Positions 41,149 through 54,800 of a DNA stretch of 64,000 nucleotides are shown piece after piece. The translations under genes and the position numbers were made by a program. The first letter of the stretch is position 1. Every line of letters starts with the position of its first letter. The DNA lies in assembly GCA_033807775.1 (NCBI GenBank), contig CM066325.1, positions 20,517,301-20,581,300 of the forward strand, read 5' to 3'. The notes under the pieces were generated by a model. That model had not been told where the DNA came from. It did no database searches and saw only the letters and a program-made list of their open reading frames with translations. Source of the stretch: Saussurea involucrata. Taxonomy: Eukaryota; Streptophyta; Magnoliopsida; Asterales; Asteraceae.

Positions 41149-41300
41149 TTGTCAGTCTTTGGAATCCATACTCTGTCCTTAAAGTAACGTACTCCATCAG
41201 TCTTAGTTTCAAATCTAGCCTCTAAACCGTGAAGAGTCTCGTCCTTCAGGTTTTCAGACTTCATTGCTTCGATTTGAGCTTCAAAAATCCGAGTTTTCAA
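41149..41300 (-). pseudogene. Integrase N-terminal fragment, unit 2
   Basis: It is the counterpart of 14949-15100, cut by the duplication breakpoint before the zinc-binding Cys pair. The frame continues a little way into filler and Tat sequence (to 41034) as a meaningless chimera. Confidence 0.85.
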
Positions 41301-41333
41301 ACTTGTTTGAACTAGCGCTCCTAACGCTCGGAC

Positions 41334-41749
41334 TCATGAAGGTTTTACCCTTTCTTTCATACTCAGGGCATCGGCTACCACATTGGCCTTACCTGGGTGG
41401 TAACGTATCTCACAATCGTAGTCGCTGAGCAGTTCTACCCATCTTCTTTGCCTCATGTTAAGCATCTTTTGATAAAAAAATATGCTAAAGACTCTTGTGA
41501 TCAGTGAAAATAGTGCACTTGGTACCATATAGATAATGTCTCCATATCTTTAGGGCGAATACCATATAGATAATGTCTCCATATCTTCTCATGAATTTTT
41601 AATTGTCTCGAGGCGTATGCTATCACCTTATAATTTTGCATCAATACGCAGCCTAATCCTTGATGTGATGCATCACAATATACCACAAAATTTTCCGTCC
41701 CTTCCGGTAAAGCTAGAATCGGTGCATCGCACAACCTTTTCTTCAAAAG
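41334..41749 (-). pseudogene. RNase H and connection region, unit 2
   Basis: It is identical to 15134-15549 by eye, including the 27-base internal repeat that damages the domain. Confidence 0.85.
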
Positions 41750-42175
41750 TTAGAACGCTTCTTCTTGCGAAACTCCCCAAACGAAATCCCTATCCTTTTG
41801 GGTTAACGCGGTGAGGGGTTTAGCAATCCTAGAGAAATTCTTGATGAAACGCCGATAATAACCTGCCAAACCTAGAAATTGGTGAATTTTCGTCGGAGTC
41901 CTTGGGGCTTCCCATTTCTGAATAGCTTCCACTTTAGCCAGGTCCACGTGAATCCCTTTCTCTCCGATCACGTGACCTAAGAAATGTACTTCTCGAATCC
42001 AAAATTCACACTTAGAGAATTTGGCATACAGTTTCTGCTCCTTGAGAAGTTCTAGAATCACTTTTAGATGTTGCTCGTGATCCTTCTTACTCCAAGAATA
42101 GATCAATATATCATCGATGAATACAATCACAAACTTATCAAGGTATGGTCTACATACTCTATTCATTAGGTCCAT
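41750..42175 (-). pseudogene. Reverse transcriptase, C-terminal half, unit 2
   Basis: It is the counterpart of 15550-15975 with the same FIDD motif and the same upstream missing base. Confidence 0.9.
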
Positions 42176-44352
42176 AACACAGCTGGCGCATTCGTCAATC
42201 CGAATGGCATAACTAAGAACTCGTAGTGTCTATAGCGAGTTCTAAAAGCTGTTTTAGGAATGTCTTCCTCTTGGACTCTCAACTGATGATATCCCGATCG
42301 AAGGTCAATCTTCGAGAAATAAGTTGCACCCTGCAACTGGTCGAACAAATCGTCTATTCGAGGGATAGGATATCGGTTCTTGATTGTTATCTTATTTAGC
42401 TCCCTATAATCGATGCACATTCGAAACGATCCATCCTTCTTCTTGACGAAAAGAATCGTGGCTCCCCAGGGTGATGAACTTGGTCGAATGAATCTCTTAT
42501 CCAAAAGTTCTTGGAGTTGATTCGACAACTCTTGCATCTCGGCAGGTGCTAAGCGATATGGGGCCTTGGCTACAGGCGCCGCTCCGGGTATAAGGTCAAT
42601 CTGAAATTCAACTTGTCTCGGCGGGGGAAGTCCAGGAAAATCGTCTGGGAACACTTCTGGGTGATCCTTTACCACAGGAATATCTTGGATTCGCCTCTCT
42701 TCGGACTTCTTCTCTACTACGTGTGCCAGAAATGCAACACACTTCTGTCTCAAATACTTATGGACCTTCATACATGACACTATCTTCAGGTTCCTTCTAG
42801 CTCTATCTCCTTGCACAACAAGGGTTTCTCCACCTTGTAATGGTAACCTGACAGTCTTTTCAAAACAACTAACTTCTACTCGGTTCTTGGATAACCATTC
42901 CACGCCTATCACTACGTCGAAACTCCCCAATTCAATTGGAATAAGATCAACGCTAAATAGCTTATCAGCTAAGTTCAAGGTACAACCTAAGATTACATCC
43001 TTAGCCTCTAGTTCATATCCATTAGCAACCTCAACAATATAAGCATTCGACATTTTCTTAGATTCTAGATTGATCAAAGGCCTAAAGTCTAACGAAACAA
43101 AGCTCTTATCGGCTCCAGTGTCAAATAATACTGATGCATAAAAATCGTTTAGGAGAAACGTACCTGTCACCACATTGGGGTCTCGACGTGCTTCTTCTGC
43201 TCCTAAGACAAACGCCCGTCCTCGAGCTTGTCCTCCTTGGTTTCCCTGATTGGCTTGCCTTGCCTGGTACCCATCGTTGTTATTGATTGGTCCCCTTTTC
43301 AATTTTGGGTACACTTTCCGAAAGTGATCTGGACTTTCGCACTCATAGCATACCCTTCCTTCCTCCGTTACATTCTTTCCCATCCTGCAGTATCGGGAGA
43401 AATGACCCTTTTGTTTACAAATGCCACAAATGGGACAGGTTCCCTCATGATGCAAATTGCATTGGTTGCACTTCGGATGGGGTCCATTGTAACGCCCTGC
43501 TTCCCTAGCATTCATCCCAAAATTCCCTACAACTTTCTTATTCCTACTTGAATTACTACCAATCGCTTTTCCTGACTGGATCTCTGGCCTCCTCTTACTA
43601 CCAACACCTTTCTGAGTCAAAGTTCCTGCCCTGACCGCATCGTTGGTCAAACTAGTTGCTAATGCCACTGCGGCTTGGATCGTGGTCGGACTTGCCGACG
43701 TAACCATTCCGCGGATCTCCGGGGCCAATCCATACAAGTATCGATCAATCCTTTTGTTCTTCGGGGTAACCATGTGGGGTACTAACTTTGTGAGTTCATG
43801 AAAACGAGCGGTGTATCGGTCTATCCCTGAACCTACCATGGTGAGATCCCAAAATTCAGTCTCCAACTTCTGAATTTCACTCTTGGGACAGTATTCTTCA
43901 GTGAGCAACTTCTTAAACTCCTCCCAAGAAAGTTTGTATGCATCCTCCCTTCCACGGGTTTGGACTTGAATGTTCCACCAAGTCAAAGCTCGTCCTTGAA
44001 GCTGACATGCCGCATACTCCACCATGCGGTCTTCTGAACATTTACTGATATGGAGCACCGACTCCATACTATCAAACCACAAAAGCAATCCTACAACTCC
44101 CTCTTTTCCGTGAAATTCTTTGAGCTTGCAAGACATAAACGTCTTGTAACTGCATCCTCTACTGTCATTAACGTTATTGGGATTCCCTCCTCCCACATTA
44201 TCATTCTTATGACGCTCATTGATGCCCGCGGTGACTTGTGTTACAATGTCGGGTATCGCCTCTTGAATGCGCTGAGATATGATCTGGGCAATATCGGGCT
44301 TTTGGTCTTCAGGAATTCCTTTCGTGCGACGTGTGGATCTTCCTGGTGGCAT
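42166..44352 (-). CDS. Tekay-like gag-protease-reverse transcriptase, unit 2
   Basis: It is the 728-codon counterpart of 15966-18152, with the same protein. Domains, degenerate second zinc knuckle (Tyr for Cys) and the frame loss after FGLTNAPA are shared, so the damage predates the duplication. This unit lacks the integrase core, chromodomain-like tail and 3-prime LTR, because the duplication starts inside integrase. Confidence 0.92.
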   Translation of the reverse strand: MPPGRSTRRTKGIPEDQKPDIAQIISQRIQEAIPDIVTQVTAGINERHKNDNVGGGNPNNVNDSRGCSYKTFMSCKLKEFHGKEGVVGLLLWFDSMESVLHISKCSEDRMVEYAACQLQGRALTWWNIQVQTRGREDAYKLSWEEFKKLLTEEYCPKSEIQKLETEFWDLTMVGSGIDRYTARFHELTKLVPHMVTPKNKRIDRYLYGLAPEIRGMVTSASPTTIQAAVALATSLTNDAVRAGTLTQKGVGSKRRPEIQSGKAIGSNSSRNKKVVGNFGMNAREAGRYNGPHPKCNQCNLHHEGTCPICGICKQKGHFSRYCRMGKNVTEEGRVCYECESPDHFRKVYPKLKRGPINNNDGYQARQANQGNQGGQARGRAFVLGAEEARRDPNVVTGTFLLNDFYASVLFDTGADKSFVSLDFRPLINLESKKMSNAYIVEVANGYELEAKDVILGCTLNLADKLFSVDLIPIELGSFDVVIGVEWLSKNRVEVSCFEKTVRLPLQGGETLVVQGDRARRNLKIVSCMKVHKYLRQKCVAFLAHVVEKKSEERRIQDIPVVKDHPEVFPDDFPGLPPPRQVEFQIDLIPGAAPVAKAPYRLAPAEMQELSNQLQELLDKRFIRPSSSPWGATILFVKKKDGSFRMCIDYRELNKITIKNRYPIPRIDDLFDQLQGATYFSKIDLRSGYHQLRVQEEDIPKTAFRTRYRHYEFLVMPFGLTNAPAVLWT

Positions 44353-44377
44353 TTTTCTAAACCTTCCACCATCCGCA

Positions 44378-45013
44378 TCAATATCCTCCCCGATACACCT
44401 CGATCAGAACCCATAACACCAACATTGACAGTAACATCACCATGGCTATGGAAGCTATCTCAGCCCTTAAGGCAATCCTCTGAGCTACCCTCGCTCTATC
44501 CAGGGCTTCAGTCGACATGCTAGTCAAGAGATGACTCAACTCACATAGCTCCGTCACAACCTGACTTTGATGACTAACCCGCGCCTGACAGCTATGCAAC
44601 TCCGCTGTCATAGCCCAAAAATGCTGCTCTTCCGCCCATGTCATGCCAGACGCACGACCAACGGGTACTCCCGTGATGACTCACGGTGGTTCCAGCGCAT
44701 CCGGACGATCGGACCTCAATGACACTCGCCTAGGAATGGGAACAATCTTCCTAGCGGTCAGCCTAGTACGTGGCCCTCTAGAGTTTGGTTGTACTATTAT
44801 AGGAGTGGGTTGTGGTGGAACCGCGGTCGGTGGTATCCTTGGTCCATCATACGGGTCTAATTCGCCTTCCAATGTTCGTTCGCTCGACGACGTGTAGGAG
44901 GGTTGTGAGCTTGATGATGACGATGATGACATAATGGTACTGAAGTAAGAGTGTGATGATGATGATGACATAGTGATACTGAAGTAAGAGTGCATAACAT
45001 TACTGTCGCGCAA
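44378..45013 (-). pseudogene. Upstream ORF with membrane segment, unit 2
   Basis: It is the counterpart of 18178-18813, with the same in-frame TGA and the same C-terminal hydrophobic stretch. Confidence 0.6.
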
Positions 45014-45315
45014 TTATAAAGGCTAAACGTACTATACTATTGCATATTATAGGCAATAACTACGCTCATACTATGCAGGCTACTAGAAGCACTTAAGTGA
45101 GAAAACACACATGTCCCTAGTATATCCATTTCTGGTCTCGCATTACTCTTTCCTTAATTAAACATAGGTGATCAGGCTTTGTTTAATTAAAGACCGATGA
45201 TGCAATACCTGAATTAGTTATACTACCAATATGTTTAGGAATTTGAGTGTTATTTCCCGTTTTTGGCTATAGTTGCAGTTTTCCAAAGGAAAACCGGTAT
45301 TTTTTATAACCTTTA

Positions 45316-45327
45316 GCTCTGATACCA
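45316..45327 (-). other. Primer-binding site for tRNA-Met, unit 2 (Tekay-like)
   Basis: TGGTATCAGAGC on the minus strand beside the LTR end at 45332. Confidence 0.95.
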
Positions 45328-45331
45328 AATC

Positions 45332-48115
45332 TGTCACACCCCGCTAAAGCGGAAACACGGGATGTATAGCTCAAGTTTCATAGCAAACGTTACAAGATCG
45401 CACCAACCATCAAAATACATTCAAAAGCTTACAACATTGTCTTTTACAAACGTTTTACAAAAAAGGGAAATGAACATATTCAAAAGATAACGTAGAAAGC
45501 TTCAACACGTGTAGCCTTCCTAAATTCCAATCTTACTTGGTATTTCCTGAAAAGCATGTAAATGAAAAGGTCAACTAATGCACTAGTTGGTGAGATCACA
45601 GGTTTAACGAGTACAACGATGTTTGCCATAGAAAATAGTTTAAATCCGCACAAGTGGATAAGTCAACCGGTTATAAAAACACTTGCTCAAGGTAATCGTA
45701 TGTATAATGTTTAAGTTATGAGTCCGTTACCCGACCTATATGACAAGACGCCCCAACGCATGTTCTATCGCCAACAATGCGCACGTACAAACAATAAATA
45801 TGCACTCAAACAAGCGCTACTTGTGAGTGGGGTGTCAACCAAATAACGTTATCCATAATTACCAACGGCTCAATCCATGAGTTAAACGGGTAACGTGAGA
45901 AATAAACAGGGACTTTTGAACGATAGCAAAAGAAAACTCAAACTTACAACATTCGCAAAACATAGATACCATAGAGCATAAACAAGTATAGCAAGTTCGT
46001 ATTTCCAAGAAAACGAGACAACCGGTGCGTAAAATAATTGTAGTAACAACATGCTTTTCACCCCAAATATGTAAGACATTGAAAAAGGGGCTGTGATAAC
46101 TCACTTGATACGCGATAGAAATCCAGGAATCTCCCACAAGATACTTCGGTGTGATCCTACTTCAAACCTATGAACGTAAGGTCACTAGTGAGTTTTAATT
46201 TCAAAGGTTCGGTACTAACTATCCAAATCGTCATAAAATGCCTTTGTTGTGATTTAATTATTATAAATCATAAAGAGTTACTAAAATTAGTAATCGTAAC
46301 ATATGTATACTTCATTCTGGTTAGGTTAACGTTACCGCAATTTCATCATAAGGATGATGAAAAGGGTTCAAAATATAAAGCTGAAGTATATAAAATGCAT
46401 AAATATATAAATATATAGTATATATATATATATATATATATATTCCACAATTTCATCATAAAAATGACGAAAAGGGTTTAGAGTATATAAAAAGCATAAA
46501 TATATAAATATATAGTATATATATATATATATATATTCCACAATTTCATCATAAGAATGATGAAATGGGTTTAGAGTATATAAAATGCATAAATATATAA
46601 ATATATAGTATATATATTCCACAATTTCATCATAAAAATGATGAAATGGGTTCAAGAGTTAGCTTTTAATCATAATAAGAAAGTTGTCATTTGCTGTTCA
46701 GATTTTGGTGTCACTTTATGTCTATTTTTGGATAAGTTCCAGGCATATTTAGGTCAAGATATTTTATGTCCAAGTGGTTTAATGAGTTAGGAAACTTTTG
46801 ACTTAAGTTTCATAATTTTTAGAGGTGGTTAAATACATGAAATAATTCTTGACGTAAAACACTGCAGAAAGTTTTGCGGTTTGCGCACTGTTTTTGTGAA
46901 GACTGTTTGGTAGACGAAATCTTTGAGTTTTTGAGTGAAACCACTTGGGTTCGAAACCTAACTCATAAAAATAATTTCCAGAAAAAGAATCACTTAATAT
47001 AGAGTATTATTGAGAGAGATATGACATTTTTAAGAGAGGTGTGGAATCTGGCAGCAAGCTGTCAAAACCACCCTTTATGCATGTGCATCTATCTTTGTCT
47101 TTTTACCCAAAATTCTTATTCCTTTTTGCATGCAATCCGATTTGACTCATCCCCATACAATTATTTTCAGTTCTAAAATATGTTTTTAAACCATTTAAAC
47201 TACATGCATGCTATCCATCATCTCATCTTTTATAAAACTTTGAAAATGGTTCTTTTTGAAGAATGTTTGGTGTTTATGCCAAGAACTTTTTCATGCAACT
47301 TAAAATTGTGTATTTTTAACTCATGCATGTTGGTTTAAACATGTTTTTAGTGGATTCAAAGATCCACTCATGAAATCTTTGTACCAAAGGGGTATGGATT
47401 TTTCAAGAAAACTACATGCATGTGTGTTAAAAGTCCATCCTTGATCTTAATATGGGTTTGATTATGGATTCACCACCTTTTTAATAACATGCAAGTGTTA
47501 TGGTGGTAAATCTACAAACATTAAGATGTGTAGAGATGATTTTTAACAAGATTAAAGAAATGTAGAAGAAGATGAAGAACATTCATACGAAAAATTCAAA
47601 GAAATGAAAACTAGACAAAAGGGAGTGTGTGGATTTCCTCCAACACATTTGTAGTTACCTTGAACACTTTGATCTCTTGAAGGAGATGTGTTTAGGGGCT
47701 GAAGTTTTATGGATTTACTTGGATGAAGATGGAGAGAGAAAGAAAGAACTCTAGTGTGAGAGAATTTAGAGAGAGAGAGAGTGAGTAGTTGCAAGTGAGT
47801 GAAAATGGTTTAATAAAAATACATAAAGAGGGTAGTGAGGGGGGGGGGGGTGACGGTGTGTTGCTAAAAAAATGTCTAATCTTGTCTTTTTGATTTATTT
47901 TAAAACATGAAGTATTTTCTTTTAAATTTTAAATAACACAATAATTATATAAAAGTAAAGTATTTATATAAAATTTAGTTGAAGTAATTTAGGTTACTAA
48001 TTATATATATACTTGTGATGTAAATGTAGCTTAAGTTGGCATTTTATGAGATTTATGGATAATTCCCTAAATTAAGGGGTTTCTAGGCAAAATTTCTCAT
48101 ATTTTCCTACCGTAC
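45332..48115 (-). mobile_element. Tekay-like 5-prime LTR, inner part, unit 2
   Basis: It is the counterpart of 19132-21911, four bases longer in the (TA)n run near 46440. It is interrupted at 48115 by the same Copia insertion and resumes at 56556-56658. Confidence 0.92.
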
Positions 48116-48389
48116 TATTAATTCCAGATCCGTGCAACAATTATGAAATCAGTAATATGAACAATAAGAACAATGATTTCAACTGGTCATCCCTGTATTA
48201 TGTTTTCAATCAGAGTGTTTACAACACAATTCAGAAAAGCAAATGAGACAACTAGCCTATTTTCTAAGGCTAAGCAATCTATTAATATGGCGGGCCCGTG
48301 GTTAAGAAGCCCACGGCCCGTTCACTAATAAGGCTCAAAATAAAGAATTACAGTTTAAACCATGAACTTTAAATCAACATAAATTGACC

Positions 48390-51020
48390 CTAACAATATC
48401 CCCCTTTGATTTGAAGTTTGAGTTCGCGCTCTAGCTCTCGCCAGTTGTAGACATATCTTTTGCGAAGCGCGAAGTGAATCTCAAACCATCTGATAGCACG
48501 GCGGTAGTCGATGCGATCTTCAACCAATTCCAAGGCATTCCGAGCATTTGTTTCATTCGGATTCGGAACATATGAGTACCTTGGATTTTTAGACTCGTGT
48601 GTAATGATCTTTTAAAGAGCATCTCGAACTTTGAGGAGTGTGCCGTCACAGAATCTGTCTACCTGACTGAAACGCAGAAACTTCTTTTCGTTCTGTTCGT
48701 TGTTGTAGACTATCCCAAATTCAGTTTCTAGAAGCAGAGAGTTCTCGGGATACATCTTCAACTCAGGAGCATTCAGATTCGGCCTTATCAGATTTACCTT
48801 CTTTGCCCTGTTCTCGATAGCCATTTGAAAATCCGTTAGATATGACATCGTAATGGTACGGACCAGGTATCGACGAACAGCTTCGAGCGCCTTTGTAACT
48901 TCAAGCGGTCGGATGGTTCTTGTATGAAGGTCTTTCAGAATAGCCCGGAAGTCGAACGGTCGAAGGTGCTGAGAGTCGGCTTCAGATAATTTCCATTCAT
49001 TCCCATCTTCACGTCGGACAGTGAATACTGGGTAGACGATTTTCATGATGCGTCTTGAATGGATGTTAAGTACCTCTGTGATCTGATGCTTGGTTCTGAC
49101 TTGGATGACTGGAAGACACCGCTGCATTGTGCTGATATAACGTCGTTGGTATTCGGGGTTGAGGTTGTAAATACCAAGGCAAAAGGTCGGCTCAATCGGG
49201 CGAAGCTTGTGGACGAACAACTTTTTCAAAGATTCTTCCAGATAAGGGATAAGTACCATGATCTTCTCCCAACGGATTTGTTGCTGAGGAGGGGGAGGAA
49301 GATCAGAAGCTGTCGTTTGGAGAGGAGTTGTCGGAATATTGGCAGTAGTAGTTTCAGGTCTTGTTGAAGTTCCAGTGGGTTGAGCATAGTGAACGGGAGC
49401 AGTACTATAAAGATTCTGGAGCAGGAACTGATCATAGTCAATGTTGTCGTCTTCATCAGTAGGGAAAACCAAATTTACCTGGAGATTTACGGCACTAGCG
49501 GCTTTTTCGTACCATGCATCTTTGGTCTCCGGGTTGGTTTCACAATCTGGATCTATCATATCCAATAGCGGTCTGTCTGATGAATCAAGTTCGACCAGTT
49601 CCTGTGTTGAACACTCGGGCTTTTCAACCGTTGAGTCTTCATCATCTGAAATCTACATGTCGATTACTATCTTGGCTAATGGCAACTCAGCTTCATGTGC
49701 TTCTGTAGTAGCTGCCGCAGTTGGGGGTTCCTGTTGAACCACTATTGTAGCTTCAGTCTGGATCAGGGCGACGGTCTCGGATAATCTGGGTCTTTTCTCC
49801 CCCTCACGGTGATTAGGATCATCCTGGTCATCGTGTTTCCGCTTCAGACCGCCTGCTTGACTCTGGAAGGTTTCTTCTAGGGAACTGACTCTCTCAGACA
49901 TCAAAGTAAGAGCTCGGTTGAATTCTTTGAGAGTTGGGTCGATAGAGTCCAAGCGAGAAGTAATAGATGATGAAGGAGCAATGACCTGGGATTTCAGAAC
50001 GGAGATCAGGTCTGCTTCGGTTGAGGCGTTTGTTTCTGATTCTTGGAGCAGTTGAGCCAGTAGCATCGTCTTTAGAGTGTCCACCGAATAGATAGGTTGA
50101 GTTGAGATCGGTGGAGGTACAGGTGTGGATTCACCTTCGACGACCTTGTCTTTGCCCTTGATTGCGCGCATAACTTTAGCAAGTTCAGCGGTTACATGTT
50201 GCTGCATATTTTGCTCCATTGCCTCGCGGACAGCCTTAAAGGTGCTGTCCAGGGACCCTTGTGACACAAAGTCAGGTAAGATAACTCTGGGGTCACTTAG
50301 AACATCCGTTGAGGCATCGACCTGAGAGGCAGAGCCACCTACGTTCACAGTTGGCAAGATGATAGCTGTGGTAGGATCTCCATTCGATCCTCGTGTTCCG
50401 ACAGACGGAGACACTACAGACGTTCCGGTCGGGTCACTAAGAGCCGTGACTTGGTGTTGTTCCGCATCAAGTGTCCTAGTCAAGGAATCTTCAATAACAA
50501 GTGGATCTAGACTTGATGGTGCACTGAAAGAAGTCGAGACCAGGGGTTATTGGTCTCTTGTTTCAACACCAGTACTCTCTGAGTGAGAGACCGGTGGAAG
50601 TTGTGCTATTTCCCCGTGTGAAGTTGAAACATCCGTCTTTTGAGAGACGGATGAGTGGATAAGGGGGTCGTGCAATTGCTCTGTTGGGTCCACGGAGGCT
50701 TCTTCAATATCCCGTCCCAACGTATGAGATGGGATAGCAGATGTGGCTACCCGGATGTCACTCGGTTGGGGTCGCTCTGGAGCCTCGTTATCTTTATGGC
50801 TCAATCTTTTTGGTTCGCTTTCGAACTTAACTCCCTCCTTCTCACATGTTCTATGTCCCGGGGAAGGTCCCTCCGGCGCTGGCTGGACCATAGGATTCCC
50901 TAACTCTTGGCTATATGCTATCACAGGTAAGGTTTCAGGCATATGCATAGTACGGATACAATCCTGCTCCCCCTCAAAACATACATGGGGATTGACTTGC
51001 TCCCCCTCGGATTGAGAGTG
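48390..51020 (-). pseudogene. 3-prime accessory ORF of the Copia element, unit 2
   Basis: It is the counterpart of 22186-24816, with the same three stops. One substitution changes Ala to Pro near 50928. The base change at 48398 lies in the overlapping polypurine tract. Confidence 0.65.
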
Positions 51021-51771
51021 TTATTTACTTGGGAGACATCAACTCAAAAAAAAACATTTAGACTTTTAAGAAAATAGTGTGACGCTCCCCCTTGGATTTT
51101 GTTGAGGTTGTTGATCTGCCATGGAATATCTGTAAAACACCTAAAGTTAGTAAACAAGACGGATAAACAAGTATCATCGCGTACCTTTGCATTCAATGGC
51201 TCAATCTGAGACAAATTGAGGACTAGCAGTGACAAAATAGGTACTGAACTGACAAATACAGAGGAGTCCAGACATAATGAAGATATGTAGAACATCCCGG
51301 ACAGACCATACTTCCCGGACAAATAGAGTTTTTGGACAAACATGGTATCCGGATGAAAGAGGATGGAATGGCAAACCTTTCCGGTCTAAACAAAGTATCC
51401 GGACAAAGGGTGTTTCCGAACAGAGTAGGAATTCTGGATAGTCCTACCCGAATACCCATCCGGTCCGGAAAGTCATCCGGACTGATGGGTGTCCGGACAC
51501 TTTTACACTTTAAAGAATAATTCCATTTTTCAAAGATATGAAACCTGTAGAATTTTGAAACAATGGATCTCTCGCTCCCCCTCAAACTGAGCCTGTGGTG
51601 AAATCCACACTGAAGAGTCCACACACACAAAAACTTTTAACACATTTAAGAAAAATTGTGTGTGACGCTCCCCCTCAACAGATGAGTAAACTTATCTGAT
51701 ACCGTCTATGTGCTCCCCCTGAAGACATGAGCAGTCGTGAAATTACAGGTATAGACAAATATCATGTCTTC
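51021..51771 (-). other. Spacer with purine tracts and CCGGA repeats, unit 2
   Basis: It is the counterpart of 24817-25567. No gene is seen. Confidence 0.65.
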
Positions 51772-51843
51772 TTAATGTGTTTCCTTGTAGATCGTGAGCA
51801 ACTCCCTCCTTCCGGTCATGTGTGTGGAGCATCCAGTGTCTAA
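51772..51843 (-). pseudogene. Copia protease scrap, unit 2
   Basis: It is the counterpart of 25568-25639 (LDTGCSTHMTG). Confidence 0.75.
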
Positions 51844-51874
51844 GAGTCACACATGACCGTCCTGCAAAACAAGT

Positions 51875-54800
51875 TTAGCGGACCTTGGGTACCCAGATTT
51901 GCCTGGGTCTCGGAGGGTTAGATTTGACACCTTTCGAAGGAACTTGCTTTGAAGCAGGTTGCCTCTTGGGTGTGGGTTTTACCTCAGTAGGAGGAACCCG
52001 TTTTGAATTAGGTTTCCTCTCCTGCTTTGGTTTAACCTCTGATTGGGAACCCCGTTTGGATTTAGACTTCTTTTTGTTCTTACGGGGTCTCCGTTTGGGT
52101 GTAGGATTATACATGTGATATGACCCAAACCAATCATTGTTATGGATATTATCAAAGTCATTCGAACTACAACTAGAACAACACAAACGATCGTGCGATA
52201 ATTGAATCAATTGCTGAATAGAGTAAATTTTCTTCGGAAAATTAATATCTCTTTTAACAAAATTATTCCTATGTTTCCAAGCACAATCATTTTTGTTCAT
52301 TCTCGGGTAAAAGACAATATTGAACGACTTTGATGCAGCACCCTCGACAGGTTCCTTCTTTAGCCACTTTGGTTTTTCTTGTTTAGCGCGACCGGTTTTA
52401 TCCGAAACAACAGGGACAGAATGGTCAGTGACTTTTGAAGAAACAGGAGTTTTGATAGGCAATCGCTCGGTCTTTTGCCTTGGCTGTGATTGGTTTTGAG
52501 AAACAAGTTTAGATTTGGGAATCTCAATCACAGCTGGGGCCTTAGTGGTAGAACAGGTACCCTTTAGAAAGTTGACCGGGCGATTGACTACTGGAGTCAA
52601 AAAATCAGTATGACTCGGGAGAGGTTTGTCGAAAGGAAATGACTCAAACTCTCCATCAGAGTTACCTTCAGAGTTCATGTATTCAGAAAAATTTATCTCC
52701 GGAATTGCAGGACTTGGATTAGGTGAGGAGGACGAGGAACACTTAGTGTTAGTGTGCTTTGGGGAATTCGGTGCGGAAGCTAGGAAAAAATCAGAGTTTA
52801 AATTCCTTTTAACACACTCATCTTGAGAATCATAACCGTCTTGTGTGGTAGATATTTTACCTAGGAAAACTTTGCACGAAGACGTATCAGATGAATTCGA
52901 GGAAGATTCGGGGGAAATCCGCTTCTCAGAATTAAGTTGGTCAATTTGCTCTTGGAGCTGACCATTTTTCGCATACTCTTGCATCGCATCTGTTGCCAAG
53001 GCAGCCAGCTTTGATGTGAGTTTCGTGATTTCTTCCCGAAGGATTTCCTGTCCTTCATCAGACACAACTTCGGTTTTGACCGGTTGTGGATTCTCAAGTT
53101 TCTCATAATTGAGTTTCTCAATCTCAGAGATTAGCGCTTTCTTTTCGTTTTGAAAAACAGACCTTTCTTTCTCAAACGACTCCTCCAACTCGACAATCTT
53201 TGCTTCCAAGATGAGAGGAGGAACATAGAGTTTAAACTCGTCCGTCTCATTCTTGGTTGCGGGTGCTTGGTGCTCATCCTTTTTGGAGGAATCCTTGGGC
53301 TTAGCAACCTTGTAAGGGTCGAAGTAGTCATTTGAGAGATACTTTTTGTTCTTTTTATAGGAATTATTCAAAGGTTCATAACAAAACGGAAGTTGTATTC
53401 CTTGTTTGTGTGCACGCTTATATTCCTCGATTTCCTCTTCCTTTTCAGGTTCAAGAGGACTAGTCCATTGAATGGCATATTCCGGATACTTTTTGTCTAA
53501 CCCAAAACAAGCAAAATCATACAAAGTTGGTGTATACCATCTTCCCTTTTTCAAATAATGTGGGTTATCATATCCGATATCCCATTCTTTGTTAAAGTAT
53601 GTGAACTCTTTGGGTTTATTCAGAAAGATGGTTTGATCAGTTTGACCCCTTTTGTGGAGTTTGGTTTCAAGATCAAGAATTTTAGTAACAAACTCCTGGT
53701 GCTGAATTTGAAGAGAGGAACATTGATAAACAAGTTCTTCTTTCTCATTCATGCACTGATCAAACTGAGACTGAAGATCAGATAATTTGGCCCTTAAGTC
53801 TTTGGGTGCAATTGAAAGGATTTTGCATTTTTCCTTTAACATAGCATTTTCAGACATATGTTTATCCGTTAATCGCGTTTGAACATCTAGCTTTTTGGTT
53901 AGTGAACTAATCTCAAGCTGTTGTTCTTTAGTGGTGGCCTTAAAGGAATTCGCCTGATCAATAAGGGATTGCATATCATTCATAAGCACTTGTTGAGAAA
54001 ATTCACATACCTGACTTGTCTTCTCTTCATCAGCTGGAGAGTGATAGCACATGAAAGCATTTGCACCATCAGAATTGCTTTCATCATCAGAACGACCGAA
54101 CCAGTAGTCGTTTTCCACGAACATAGCTTCTCCAGCTTCCCTCTGCTCAGCCAGTGCCAGTTTGGCCTTGTAGTAGTGAGAAATCTTTACTACATGCCTT
54201 TTGCAGTCTTTAGCAAAATGACCAAGCTTTCTACAGTTGTAGTAGGTCACTGGTTCATCTCTCTTCTTTCTATCATCTTTCTCCTTCTTCTCCTTCTTCT
54301 CAGACGTGTCCTGCTCATCAACTTTCTTCTTTCCCTCGTGCTTGTCTTGATAATCATGGCGCTTGTTGGAGGCGGTGGAGTAGCGCTGATTATTAGACGT
54401 TGGCTTCTTATAAAATCGCTGTTGTTGAAAAGATTTAGTGAGTAGAGCAACAGCTTTCTTGAAGTCAGCTACTTCATCATTCGAGTCACTGTCTTCCTTT
54501 TCAGATTCGGAAGAGCTTTGCCTTTGAGTACGTTTAGAATGATGGCCCGAAGATTTCCCTTTCTTTGAGAATATGAGTGCTATAGGATCAGCAGTTGGCT
54601 TTGCTTCAGTCTTCTTCTCGCCCACAAGTTCATTTACTTCATCTTCGTCTTGAAGAAGCGTCTCATACAATTCGTTGATACTGAGGTTCTCTATCAAGTT
54701 GTTATGCTTGACATGAGAAGCAAACACCTTCCATTCTGGTAGCAGATTGTTGAGAAATTTGAGCGCATTTTCCGTGTTGGAACGGATGATCCGGTTCTTG

